The notes: generated from the letters alone by a model not told the origin. 64,000 nucleotides of DNA from Erodium maritimum (GCA_963921825.1 OY997596.1:8003001-8067000), one strand, 5' to 3'; numbered from the stretch's first letter, positions 31,340 to 42,270 are shown. Numbers and translations: made by a program.

Positions 31340-33419
31340 ATAAGTTTAAGTTTCTACCAGAGGCACCCCTGTGTGTTGCCAGCCCTAGGGAACGCGCATC
31401 CCCACGCGCCCCCTTGCGATTCGTTCTCGGCACATCGTCGTTCGCCGGAGTCGAAGACAGAGCCGCTGAAGCAGAGTCGGCACACCGTCTCCTTTGTTGA
31501 TCATAGCCGGAGTTGAAAACGGAGCCGCTGAGATTCGTTTCGCCTGAGATAGTTGTTCCTCGTCGGCGAACTTTGGGTCTGGAAGCAGAGTCGTCGTCGA
31601 CTCTCAGGGGTGGAACCGTGCGAGACAGGGCATCAAGACCAGCCAGGTTTCCTCTTCTCCGTTCAGATCAGGAACTTCATCTTCTGTGTCGTCCCGGATT
31701 GTTCTGTGATTGTGTGTCCCAGTTGCTGATGTGATTGTGTGTCCCAGTTGCTGAATTTGGGTTCAATTATAAGGACTGTATGGCTCCTTCACTCTCGACA
31801 CCGCGTCTTCTCCGGAGAGCTCAACCAGTCACTGATTTATTGGTGGAGGTGCTTGTGGCGCTAGGTGCTGTAGTGACGGCGCTAAACCACGTCTTGACGA
31901 TTTCGGAGTCGATTGATCGATCAAGGCATCATGGCAAGCATCCGGCCAAAGCGAAGGCGAGTAGTGATGCTCGAAAGAAGAAGGTTCAAGCCAAGGTCCG
32001 TCGATCGGCCAAACCAAAGTCGGGGGCGGCTGAGCCTGTGAAGAAGCCCGGCCATGCTCCAGTAGATGACGTCGAGCGGAAAGGGATCAAAGGGAAGGCT
32101 GTTGCTCCAGTGAAGACGAAAGGGAAGGTTCAGACCATGAAGAAGGCTGCCATGGACGTGCCTCGGAGCTCTGTTTTGGAACATGGGTTTCGTTTGCAAG
32201 AAGATGAAGTTTTCATCTGTCACCTACCTTCAGATGCCAAACCTGATTGGGTTCTTAACGTTTTCGGCGAATTTGGGAAGATATTGACTTCCCCTGTTCT
32301 GATTCGGAAAAATCGAAAACGTAGTCTCTTCTATTTTGTGCGGTTCAGCTCTCCAGTTGAAGCAAAACAGGCCATCGCCAGCTTAAATGGGATAAAAATC
32401 AATGGTTCTACCCTCCTGGTAGCAGTCGCTCGACGTCGGAAGCTTGTGCCGGCAAAACAGAGCAACCGGGTTCCTGTTACAGCTCCGGCGGCCGAAGACG
32501 AACCTGCAGTTTGCGGGTCCGATTCTCTCTCTTCGAATCCCTTGAATCACGGTCTGGTGACCTCTGATTTGAATTCTGATTTGAATTCAATCTCGGATGC
32601 GCGATTGGGGGAAGATGGAGCTGTTACGCGAGGTTTGGGGGCTTTAGTCGCGAGGTCAGATTCGCGTGACGGCTCGCGCGAAGAAGATGACTCCTCTGGG
32701 TCTGTTCTTAGGCCAGTTAGCTCTGACGTTGGGTCTGAGCTTAAGGGAAAGAGCCCAAGCCCGTCTGTTCTTCAACCAGGTGCAGATTCAGAGGTAGTTA
32801 GTTCTGCTCTTGGGCCTGTGGTCCAACCTGTTCAGCCACAGTCTGGGCCCGCAGGTGGGCCTGCGTCTGGCCCACTTGTGCGCTTGGGGATCACTTTTGC
32901 ACGCCCCCTTGCTTCTTGTTCTGATTTGGTGAAGAATGTTCTCCCAAAGTCGAACTCTCGGGATTCACCGACTCTCTCCCTTAATCCGTTGTCATGTTTC
33001 GATCAAGACTTTCCAGCGTGGTCTCCTGAAACGATACAGAAGGATAAAGGGAAAAGAAGAAAGAAACCCTGCCAACCTTTTCGAGTGACGACTCGTTCAC
33101 TTTGCATGAGTGAAAAGAAGAAGCTTGAAGCTCAGCGTAAAAACGAGGCTTGGAGACATTTTGTCGATACAGGGACTATGCTGCAGATAGAGTTCAAGGA
33201 CGAAGTTCCTCCTTCTATTGATTAGCATTTTCTTTGTAATTGACTGTTGTTCCCCATGCTTCGTCTGTTTTTCTTTTTCGTTTTTTAGGAAGATTCTCTT
33301 ACTGGTGTAGTAGAGTATCTTTTGCAGGTATTTGGGATAGCTTTTTGCGGTCCCCAGGCTTTGTAATTCTCTTTATTTCAAAGCCTTTTAATAAAACATC
33401 ATTTATCAACAAAAAAAAA
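31340..33419 (+). mobile_element. ORF1-only LINE-like retroelement C, 2080 bp, 13 bp TSD
   Basis: Flanked by AAGAATTGAACTT at 31327-31339 and 33420-33432 and ending with TTTTAATAAAACATCATTTA and an A run at 33410-33420. It inserted into the left subterminal array of the CACTA element, whose repeats resume directly after it. Between a 440-base GC-rich 5' leader and a 190-base 3' UTR there is one intact ORF1 (31780-33225) and no endonuclease or reverse transcriptase. The complete duplication and intact frame show a fairly recent full-length insertion rather than a 5'-truncated LINE. Confidence 0.9.
31780..33225 (+). CDS. Intact RRM-type ORF1 protein of retroelement C
   Basis: 481 codons from the first ATG (MAPSLSTPRLLRRAQPVTD). 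Parts in order: a conserved N-terminal helix-like motif LLVEVLVALGAVVTALNHVL (residues about 22-41); a Lys/Arg/Ala-rich linker (about 45-130) able to bind nucleic acid; an RRM at about 145-220 with RNP2 VFICHLP and RNP1-like RSLFYFVRF; a Ser/Gly/Pro-rich middle; a basic C-terminus (KDKGKRRKKPCQPFRVTTRS, EKKKLEAQRKNEAWRHFVD). ORF1 proteins with an RRM are known from the BNR type of plant L1; the role is RNA binding in the retrotransposition complex. Here no ORF2 follows, so reverse transcription must come from another element. The N-terminal motif is shared with the decayed copy at 8605-9222; I do not know it from characterised proteins. Confidence 0.82.
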   Translation: MAPSLSTPRLLRRAQPVTDLLVEVLVALGAVVTALNHVLTISESIDRSRHHGKHPAKAKASSDARKKKVQAKVRRSAKPKSGAAEPVKKPGHAPVDDVERKGIKGKAVAPVKTKGKVQTMKKAAMDVPRSSVLEHGFRLQEDEVFICHLPSDAKPDWVLNVFGEFGKILTSPVLIRKNRKRSLFYFVRFSSPVEAKQAIASLNGIKINGSTLLVAVARRRKLVPAKQSNRVPVTAPAAEDEPAVCGSDSLSSNPLNHGLVTSDLNSDLNSISDARLGEDGAVTRGLGALVARSDSRDGSREEDDSSGSVLRPVSSDVGSELKGKSPSPSVLQPGADSEVVSSALGPVVQPVQPQSGPAGGPASGPLVRLGITFARPLASCSDLVKNVLPKSNSRDSPTLSLNPLSCFDQDFPAWSPETIQKDKGKRRKKPCQPFRVTTRSLCMSEKKKLEAQRKNEAWRHFVDTGTMLQIEFKDEVPPSID

Positions 33420-33432
33420 AAGAATTGAACTT

Positions 33433-33728
33433 GGTCGCCTGACATAAGCGACTAGGCTTAATAAGATTAGTCGCTATTCCTTTTTGCGACTAAAAATTAT
33501 ACTTAGTCGCTTGACATAAGCGACTGAGCATAATAATTTTAGTCGCTATTCATTTTTGCGATTAAGAATTGTACTTAGTCGCTTGACATACGCGCGACTA
33601 AGCTTACTAAGCTTAGTCGTTATTCATCTTGGCGACTAAGAATAGTACTTAGTCGCATGACATAAGCGACTAAGCTTAGTAAACTCAGTCGTCATCCTTC
33701 TTAGCGACTAAGAATTGCAGTTAGTCGG
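33433..33728. repeat. CACTA subterminal repeat array
   Basis: Five to six units of about 50 bases built on GCGACTAAG and its inverse CTTAGTCGC (for example TTAGTCGCTTGACATAAGCG). They continue the array at 31200-31339 across the nested retroelement. In CACTA elements such arrays bind the transposase partner protein. Confidence 0.8.
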
Positions 33729-34073
33729 TAGGATTAAACAGGATAATCACTTATTGTCTTCATAGTTGGAGTCAATGTTGGTGATGGAATTAGTCCAAGC
33801 AAGGTAGATGAAGCATTTACACCTTATAAAATGATGCAAATTAATAAAAGTTGCATACCAAGAATAATCTGGAAGTGAATTTACGACAATATCTTGAAGT
33901 GCAAGAAACACACAGATTCTAAAGACGGCATTGGCGTGTTTATTTTAAAAAATTATCATTCGCGTCTTCATTTTTTGAAAAAAACATTAAGGATATTGTT
34001 ACATTTTTTATCAGAGATAATATAGGAAAATCTTATTTCAGCCTAATCTATTCCACCACCTGCACTTGCTCCC

Positions 34074-34279
34074 AAGTAAGTGTACCTATCGAGAATCCAG
34101 CATATGACCTCAAGGAGAGATAAGACGTGAAGAGATATTCACCACCGAAATAACCTAAATGTACAACTAAAGATATAAGTAAGTGTACCTATCGAGAATC
34201 CAGCATATGACCTCAAGGAGAAATAAGACGTGAAGAGATATTCACCACCGAAATAACCTAAATGTACAACTAAAGATAT
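34074..34279. repeat. 103 bp tandem duplication
   Basis: 34074-34176 and 34177-34279 are directly repeated with a single visible mismatch (GGAGAGATAAG versus GGAGAAATAAG). The near identity marks a recent local duplication inside an otherwise eroded element. The first copy starts within the SINE-like segment. Confidence 0.88.
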
Positions 34280-34624
34280 TATTATGATTTTTACGTTATG
34301 ATATTCTTATTGTTGTTCTACTGTTCTAGCATGTATAAAACCCAAAATTGTAATATTTTGTGAACGTATATATAATATTATAGTGTGATAGGGTGGGAGG
34401 GAGAGGAGACACATGTAAGTTGTCCAAATAATGTTTATTTGTTTCTTTTTTGGCTTGAATATATATTATCTACTATATATACATTGTAATTTGAATGGTA
34501 AGTTGATAGGTTTGAAATCATATCCTAATGGGTTTCTTGAAATAATTTGATATGTCGCGTATATATGAGAAGTTGAATTAGTTAAGCATTGCATCTATTT
34601 TATGATAGATATAATGAATCGTAG

Positions 34625-34867
34625 TTGGATGAGGCTTCTAAGGCGTTTGAACGAGTATCTTTCTGGGTAATGGGATGCATACAAGTTGTTTCGGAGAATT
34701 GTGAAAGTGAGAATGGTTTGTACAAATGTCCATGCATTGACTGTGACAATGTGAACATGAATTATTTATTCGATATTCATATTCATTTAATACGAAGAGG
34801 GATAATGCAAGCATACACAGTCTGGGATTTTCATGGTGAAGATATGATGTTCCCATCATATGCGGAG
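34625..34867 (+). pseudogene. CACTA transposase N-terminal fragment (transposase-associated domain)
   Basis: The short frame contains KCPCIDCDNVNMNYLFDIHI followed by HLIRRGIMQAYTVWDFHGED, the conserved CPC..C / HL..RG...Y..W..HGE pattern of the transposase-associated domain that begins CACTA transposases. The catalytic part (transposase family tnp2) is not visible downstream; 34870-35750 is open only in short frames. The element therefore cannot move on its own. Confidence 0.8.
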
Positions 34868-34869
34868 TA

Positions 34870-36846
34870 GGGAGAGCCATCGAGAAGTCATGATTAGGAG
34901 TGTTCCGATAGCAACGTCGACCAGGCATCACAAAAATAGGGTCGCCTTGATGACCTAATCTTTGACAGAGAAATAATTAGGCCAAAACTAAAAAAACAGT
35001 TACTGTCATGAGTAAAACGCTTAACAGGTAGTAATGATTTATGGAGAGAAATGACATGAAGGATATTCCACAACTTAAACTAAGAGTCGAGTAAGTGAGG
35101 AGAAGCATGAACCATTAGCAAAGTGATGAATCAGAGCTCTATGGCCATTACATATTATTTCTTGATCTGGATCATGGTATGCGAGGAGTTGATGAGCTGA
35201 GAGGCATCAACTATCATATGGAGCAACAACATGATTATTGTATCAAGGAAGATGAGCTTGCATGAGAGTAGGGGGATGAGCAAGAGACATGTGGGCTTGA
35301 GGAGTCGATAAGGAGGATTGTTGCTGTTGTTGGTAACATTGGCATCATTTATTAGCCGTATGATTATGATAACCACATATTTTGTGTCAGAGGGGGGACG
35401 ACGTCTACTGATTCCTCGGAGGATGCAAATTCCAACTGAGCCATTTCAGTTCCTGGTTACATAACTGTCTGGGACGTCGCTCCAGGGCTTCAGTATTACA
35501 CTGGAGCATACCTCAGAGTCGATTTATGTCAAATCGGAAATTCCAACACTGGGCTTGCTCGGTCCATGCCAATCAGTCTAGAACCATTGTATCGGTGATC
35601 AGAAGACGCTGTCCCAATATTCTCCTCCAGACTACCCTAGATTTCTATAGAGCGATTTTACTTTCAGTTCTATCGTTATTTCAGTTTTTAGCATTTCAGT
35701 ACTTCATTTTTGTAAGCGAATTTCAATTTTAAATATAATGATCGTATTTCCTCAAAAAAAAAAATTGCATTTCTAAGTAAAAAAAAAACTCGGATATAAT
35801 TTTTCTGTTGAAAAATTGGTTACAAAAATTATAAATTCAATTAAGTAATATGGATGTATTTTGGAGGGAGAAGCGAAATTTTGGCCCCAAGTGTTGGAAA
35901 TTTTGGGTGGGAATAACAAATTTTGGCGAAGGGATTACCAAATAAGAAATAAACTCTCACTTTGTTTCGGCACTTCACTTCAAACCCTACCGATAGAGAA
36001 CCCAACCCCAGCTCTCGCTTCTTCTTGCAGCACCTCTGAAGGACAGAGCTCTTTCTTCCCGCAGAACATCCTCTCGCAACCAATCTCACCTTCATATGGG
36101 TAGCAAGGTACTGTCTATTGAAAAATTTCACCATATTTTTAATCTGAATTTAGGGCTCCGCTGATTTTTGCTTGTTTGGTCTCACTGTCCTCTAGGGAAG
36201 ATTGGAACTCATCCCTCACTCAACCAGATTGAAGAAGGGAAGATTGTCTGTGACTTCTTTGAATCTAACCATTCTGGGTTTCGAAGGTAATCATAATTTT
36301 TTTATTTATGTTTAGGTCCATGATACTGTATTGATTAAGTATAAATCAAGATTATGGATACTGTATTGATTCTGATGGTGTTGATCCATGATAAAGTTCC
36401 ATCCTTTAGAGTGCAGGACATCCTTTAGTGGTTTTATATTATGGGTTTGATTAAATCAAAACGCATATGCTTGTTCTCTGTAAATCAGTGATGTGCTTTA
36501 ACATTAGAACATTGAAAGCAAAGAGATAAGATGCTTATTTAGTTGACTAGTAGTACATATATGAATACATTAACACTGATTGATTTGTTGATACATGGAC
36601 TGAATTCATGTGTTGATATGTGAACACTAGCAGTAACCTAAGTACATATGAATATTATATGCTTTTGGGATGGAATTTAGGTTTTGTTATATCTGATCTC
36701 AGTTAGGATTTGTTGTATGTGGCTAATTGTTTTTTGAAGGAAAATTTGGTTTTCAGCTGGGTTGTTTTTCTATGTCCAAGAGGGGTTTAGACTATTAAAA
36801 GGTTTCTATTTTTCCACATTTAAAGCGTATTGTTTGAATGTTGCAG
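34870..36846. other. CACTA interior with possible captured exons
   Basis: 34870-35750 is decayed sequence with no clear gene. From 35960 the base composition resembles a host gene start: a C-rich leader, an ATG at 36095 (MGSK) followed by GTACTG, then a possible exon at about 36197-36288 (GKIGTHPSLNQIEEGKIVCD in one frame) ending in a GTAATC donor-like site. I cannot match this exon to a family. It lies upstream of, and in the same direction as, the Derlin exon. Confidence 0.4.
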
Positions 36847-36945
36847 ATTATCTCTCCTTATAACCTGTATTTGAATCCAAGACTTGTGGTGAAGCAATAT
36901 CAGTTCTGGCGCATTGTAACCAATTTCTTCTACTCTAGAAAATGG
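36847..36945 (+). pseudogene. Captured Derlin exon
   Basis: A 99-base exon framed by a TTGCAG acceptor and a GTAATC donor encodes IISPYNLYLNPRLVVKQYQF then WRIVTNFFYSRK, the strongly conserved Derlin family segment following the first membrane helix. Derlins are ER membrane proteins of the misfolded-protein export machinery. The family usually reads RKM after this; here the last codon is W, consistent with loss of one base. No following Derlin exon (the LDFLFHMFF-type segment) was found nearby, so this is a single captured exon. Its splice sites look intact, so it could still be spliced into a transcript of the transposon. Confidence 0.82.
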
Positions 36946-38690
36946 GTAATCATTTTTATCTTGTTTTAATTTTGTTCATTTCCATAGGAGTTAAACTGTT
37001 TCAGCTTTGAATTGCCATATTAATTTTGTGAAGAACATGTCCTTGCAAAGGAATAGTTAAAGACTGATCATAAATTATGAAAAATAAATGTATGCTGTCT
37101 CTTGAACACATGTATTCAATATCCTTTTAGTGTATATTGCATCTGGAGCTCAGCTTCACAACCTGATAACTCTTCTTAAGAGCATACATCTGTTTACTCT
37201 TATTCACAAGGTTATGTTTCGAAATGGAACTGTAAATGCTAGATTAAAAGAAGCATGTGCAGCAGTTCAATGTTCTCAGTTGGGTTTGTAGGATTAGAAA
37301 GAATATGCTGATCCCTTTCAAATCATTATTGTGTTATGATGTTTCATCTGATTTAGTTGAATCTATCAAGTTGGAAACTTTCTTAAAAGATTTATGTTGA
37401 TAGTTAGTCTTAGAGATTCCAATTATGTAACCTTCCATTTTTTAATTTTCTGTACAGCAGCTTCTATAAATGAAGAGAATGTAACATACCCAAAATTTTC
37501 TTACATTATGTAATGTAGATGATTAACAACCAGTGAAGGAGAACCAGATTGTGGATGGAGGAAACTTCAAGCTTTAGGAGAACATAAAGGTACAAAGGGT
37601 TGTGACTTGTGAGGCTTGTCTATTGCATTTTCTTTTCACCATTCTATTTATGTACTTTTATCTAGACAGGCGCAAATTTTCTGATTATGTTTGATTGGAG
37701 TAATTGCAGGGTATAAAATCCAATCATCCAATGTGGTACTTTTTTACCTTCTATTTTCTCTAGCATTGTTTATTTCTTTTGTTTAATTAGGCAATGTGGT
37801 ACTATTGGAATGATGGGATATTAATCCAATTGAAATGAATAATTATTGTGAGAACATGTTTGAAGTTTTCTTTTGTTTCAATCTGTTATCTTTACCATTT
37901 TTGCATTGACTTAAGAAATTTAATTTTTAGAGTGTCTAAAATAAAACATTTCCAGTAGAAATTTTTGTTGTAAGGTTTCCATCAGAATAATTTTGTTGAA
38001 GTACTTGTTGTAAATTTTTGTTGCAACTTATGTATAAAATAATTTTTGTTGTATAAGTGTGTTGTAAGTTATTGATCTTCTACTTGTGCTGATCAGTGTT
38101 ATTGTATTTATTGCTATAGTGTTGAGCTTAATAAACTTGTGAATTATGACATCAATGAACAGATGATACATCTCCACATTTTGTGTATGATGCAGAAAAT
38201 GTTAAGGTTGAGATTACAGAATTAACGGCCACAAAGTTAAGAGGGTGAGATGATAGGATGAGTATTATGAAGATGAAGAGGACCTATTTCTTTACTCATG
38301 TGGTTTATGTAATCCTAGATAGACTAGTTTGGCTACATTAGTGTACACTTTGTATTATCAATACTTTTATTATTTCAATAATATTCCAACTTTCAATTAT
38401 GTTTAAGATAATTCTGGTTTTATATTTTTGGTATTCTGGTGATTCAGTTTATATTTAGTTGCATTTTATAATTCAGAATTGATATCCATATTTAGTCTCT
38501 TTTAGAATTGAAGACTGATATCTATATTTAGTCTTTTTTAGAACGGGTGACTGATACCTATACTTAGTCTCTTTTAGATTGAGAGACTATTATCTTTAAT
38601 TAGTCTCTTTTGTAATATAAGACTAAGATCTATGCTTGGTCGATTATAGAATTTGTGACTAATTATTATTTCAGTCGCATTTTTAATAGA
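36946..38690. other. CACTA interior, intron-like AT-rich sequence
   Basis: T-rich, intron-like sequence with no long frame. A possible exon lies at about 38195-38249 (after GATGCAG; ENVKVEITELTATKLRG then TGA). 38499-38640 holds about four units around TTAGTCTCTTTTAGA, part of the right subterminal region. Confidence 0.45.
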
Positions 38691-38878
38691 TGACTATGTT
38701 TTATTCTTAGTCGTATATTGAGACAGCGACTAAGAAAGTTAAGGTAAGTCGCTATAGAGAATTAGCGACTGGGAATAAGCGACTGAGCTTATATGACTAA
38801 AAAACAGTCGCTAATGTCATCAGCGATTATTTTATGCAGATAAGCGACTAACTTGGCTAGTCGCTTATGTGCCACTTT

Positions 38879-39894
38879 GTGGGTCGCTGCTTCATATTCG
38901 TTTTTTAAACAAATCACGCTAGGCATATATAGATATCATTCCTATTTCCTAGCACTTGTTTAACAAGCACAGGCATTGCTTTTCTTCGTATCCCATTTTT
39001 CCCAAAGTGAAATGTGAAGAATTAAAGCAAGGAATTATACAAATTAAAGGGGGCAATCGAAAGGAATTAAACCAAGGAATTGTTCGTTTCTTTTATGTGA
39101 GTACGACTAATCATCGGCTATTTAATTTGAACCGATGATACAGTTAACCACCAGAACGGTGATCCCGGCTATGTGATATTTCTCACCGACCTCGACTTTT
39201 GAATTCCGTATATTTTACTTTAAATCTATTATCCCCGCTTAAACAAATCCATTGTGTTTCAAAAAATAATATCATTCAACATATGTTTAATTCTGTTTGG
39301 GAGGACCTTGAAAAATCATTTTCCAATAACATTACATAGACCAATCAGACTAAGATTCTCTCTGGTCAGTCCCGCTCGCAGTTCCCCTCTCCAGCGCAGT
39401 CGCATCCGTGGTGCCTGGTGGTGAGTCAGTGCCCGCCTTCGTCGCTCTCGTCGTGCGCGCCTCCCTTACCGGCAATGTCCAAGCTCTGGTCCTGCTCAAG
39501 ACGTCGTCCTTTCATCGTCGTTCTAAAAAAAAGAAGAAGAGAAGGACTTCTCATCCAACTATTAAAATGAACAGGCTTGATCGGTGAGGAGTACACTAGA
39601 TATTGGTTTGGTTTAACATAGATTAAGGGTTTAAGTTGTAATAGGGTATATTGACTCAGATTATGTTGGAGATATAGAAAATCGACATCAACTACATGCT
39701 ACTATTTTACATTGGCATGGGGTTCTATATATTGGAGATTGATGTTACAGTCAATGGTTGTTTTGCCTACGATAGAGGCAGAATATATGGCAGCCACACA
39801 CGCGGTGAAAGAAGCTATTTGGCTTTGAGGATTGGATCGAGATTTGAGTGTTGCTCAGAGGGATGTCATTATCCTTTTTTATAGCCTGGGTGTC
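38879..39894 (+). repeat. Segmental duplication, copy A (right part)
   Basis: Nearly collinear with 45577-45859 joined to 52314-53062. It starts GTGGGTCGCTGCTTCATATT, runs through AATTAAAGCAAGGAATTATA, CAGTTAACCACCAGAACGGT and AGGCTTGATCGGTGAGGAG, and ends TATAGCCTGGGTGTC, where a Gypsy LTR fragment cuts it. It has no Copia element at the position equivalent to 45859/52314. No host gene is legible. The last 160 bases are a Copia remnant. Confidence 0.88.
39735..39894 (+). pseudogene. Copia RNase H fragment (copy A)
   Basis: One frame reads AEYMAATHAVKEAIWL and a following segment resembling the RNase H end of Copia polyproteins (AEYMAVTHAVKEAIWLR in the copy at 52945). It is unrelated in position to the Copia element at 45860-52313 and predates the duplication, as both copies carry it. 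Confidence 0.7.
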
Positions 39895-39897
39895 GAC

Positions 39898-39997
39898 TGT
39901 AAGAACCACGTCCGGTCAACGCCGGTCAAACCGGCAGAAAACGGAATTAAAGTCAAATTCTGTTATTTATTCAAATAAGCACAGGCTTGACCCCGAG
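39898..39997 (+). mobile_element. First 100 bp of a Gypsy LTR, cut by another LTR
   Basis: Starts TGTAAGAACCACGTCCGGTC, AACGCCGGTC, similar to 54907 onward (TGTAAGAACCACTCCCAGTC). It ends GCTTGACCCCGAG, matching TTTGACCCCGAG near 55006. At that point a second LTR start (39998) takes over, so one LTR was inserted into another. Confidence 0.7.
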
Positions 39998-42270
39998 TGT
40001 AAGAACCGCCCCCGGCCGATCCCGGTCGAACCGAAGGTTTTCGGCGAAAGTTGACTTTTTACCGGAAAAGTCAACCGATGACTCCGGGAGTCATTCGGGA
40101 CCTTTCCCGGGCCCAAAAATCTTAGCCGTCGTTACGGTTAGCTTAGTTGGGTCGTTTCCATTCGAAAAAGGGTCTTCGCGGAAAAAGTCAAATTTGGTCA
40201 AACGGGGGCTCGAATCGGGTTATTTTATCGAATAAAATAAGTGAGCTGGGAATTTTAATTGGATATGGACACTTGGCATTATTTGATTAAAAGGGGAGAA
40301 AAGATGTGTGAAAAGACCCTTGTGACCTTGCTTTTTCCCCAAAAGATGAAACAAGACAAAAGAGGCTTTATGGTTTTTCCACTTTAGGTTAAAGAGCACA
40401 TGAGTCACAAAATTCAGCTCATTCCTCACCTTGATAGCCGAACATCATAGAGAGAGAAAAGGGTTTGAACTCCATTGTTGCACAAGGAAGAAGAAGCAGA
40501 AGAAGAGTCATCCAAGCTCCATTTCTCCATCGAAATTCCATTCTTCTTCCATATTCCTTCTCCTCTCTTCATTCCCTACGGTGAGAACTCTTTTATTTTC
40601 GTTTTTGAGCAACTAAAATCCGTGGGTCTTGGAAGAAGCAACTTTTTTTGGAGTGGGTGTGGTTGGAAACAAGAAAACAAGGTTGGAATTGTAAGGAGAT
40701 GTAAAGAAAACGTGGGATTTGAAGATTGGAGTTGAAACCCTAACTTGGAGATTTGGAGAAAATGTAAAATTGGGACTATTATTAAGGGGCTTTTGATGAA
40801 ACTTGTTGGATTAAGGACCTAAAACACATTTGGAGGAATTTGGAGAAAAAGGAAAATTTTCCGACGACCGGAGGCTCGCCGGAGGAACGGCCACGGGTGC
40901 CCGAATTTGGGAACACGGGTTGGGCACCTCGGGAACAGTGCCTCGGGACCCTGCCTCGGGGGCCGTGCACCGGGAACCGTGCACTCGAGGCTCGGGTGTT
41001 CGAAGCCCGGTTGTTCGTGAATTTCGTGCTTAAAACCTTTTAATTTGAAAAAGGACGAATTGTTGGTTTAATTTCGGTTTTCGTCACTTTAAATCAATGT
41101 TGGACTCGTTATTAATTCATCGTGTTACATGTTGATTTAGAGTCCGGCTTCGTCCACGGAAGAGGTGATTAGCCAAGGTCGTGAGCGCAAGTTTGGATAG
41201 CTTTCGAGGTAGGGAAGAGTAGTAAACTCCACTCTTAATTTAAAGAATGCTAATAGTATGCCTATAGGATAATTATAACCGGAAAGGTCCTAGTATGCAT
41301 ATAGGATGTGATTCACTAGAATAATCGCTTTCAATTATGATTAATAACCGGAAGAGTCTTAGTATGCATATAGGATGTGATTCACTAGTTTAACCGCTTT
41401 CAATTATTGGGAAATTGCCGTGCTGGTAGAATGGCCATGACGAGCCTTAGGATTGATTGTGGTTGTGGTGGATTTTGTTCAATTGTCTCAAATGTTGATG
41501 CATGTTCCATTCTTCGGTTAATATAAGAGTCATACTAAACTGGATGAACTATGATGATTGTAATGTGAATGGTTGATCTGTGTTATGATTGATTGAGTGA
41601 ATGTTTGAATGTAATATGATTGTGCCTAATGATATGATCGGGTGAATGATAGACCGATGTGACGTGTTGTGGTAAGATGTGACGCTTTAAACAGACCGCC
41701 TTGGTAAGTCGTGGTCGAACTATGGCATTATGATGCGTGTTATTCTCTTGATGTGTGTTCCAAGAGGAGTTGTATTCCGGTATGGTACCTACACCGAGGG
41801 GGTACGCCGGTGTATGGTAGTACCTAGGCCGACGGTTTGTGATTTGGCACTAGGTGTCGTGTTTGTGCCCCGAGGGATTCCCGGGAAGACCTAGGCCGAG
41901 GGATATTCCGGCATGGTTTACTGTTGCCTCACTCCGATGCTACGTGTTCCGGAGAGACTTGTTTCAGCCCCGATGATATGTGTCCCTTCGGGGACATTTC
42001 CGGGAGAACATCTTGCTTCACCCCGATGATATGTGGTCCTTTGGAGACATTTCCGGGAGCCCCGATGTTATGTGTTCCTTTGGAGACATTTCCGGGAGCC
42101 CCGATGATATGTGTCCCTTCGGAACCGAGGGGCATTCCGGTATGATGTGTTGGTCTGTGTGTGGAACGGAGTCTAGTGGTTTAATTTATCTATATTTCAG
42201 TACTCGCGTGTTCTTTAGTTGTTCTATTGGTGAATAAGCTGTCTCCCCGTTGATCCTATTTGAGTTACTA
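39998..42270 (+). mobile_element. Truncated Ty3/Gypsy LTR
   Basis: Starts TGTAAGAACCGCCCCCGGCC and carries the family blocks GTTGACTTTTTACCGGAAAA and CGTTACGGTTAGCTTAGTTG. The 3' terminus GGGGCGTGACA is absent: the sequence changes at 42270 into the lectin-promoter duplicate. About 500 bases expected at the end of this family are missing, so the junction is a deletion or the duplication breakpoint. Frames inside (for example 40830-41043) are not genes. Confidence 0.75.
41968..42126. repeat. Tandem repeat of about 40 bp in LTR
   Basis: Three full copies and one partial copy of a unit with CCCCGATGATATGTGTCCCT followed by TCGGGGACATTTCCGGGAG. The sequence is unrelated to the minisatellites of the 54907-58288 LTR, although it lies at a comparable place in the LTR. 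Confidence 0.8.

Larger units (their letters stand above)
31180..38878 (+). mobile_element. CACTA (En/Spm) transposon relic, about 7.7 kb
   Basis: The left end is CACTACACCAAACTGCTACA followed by AAAGCGACT. The right end, read on the minus strand, is CACAAAGTGGCACATAAGCG, an eroded inverted copy. Both ends are followed by subterminal arrays of AAGCGACTNAG-type motifs: 31200-31339 and 33433-33728 on the left, 38690-38870 on the right, plus a GACTGATATCTATATTTAGT array at 38499-38640. A transposase-associated domain fragment (34625-34867) confirms the superfamily. The duplicate at 45571-45600 shows the locus without the element. The expected 3 bp target duplication is not clean. Inside are a nested ORF1-only retroelement, a SINE-like copy and captured host exon sequence. 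Confidence 0.8.

Noticed and set aside
36847..36945. Complete Derlin gene
   Set aside because: Only one exon is present; the preceding and following family segments are not found within 2 kb, and the exon lies between CACTA ends.
39998..40160. Possible start of a full Gypsy element
   Set aside because: No gag-pol sequence follows before 42270; only LTR blocks are present.
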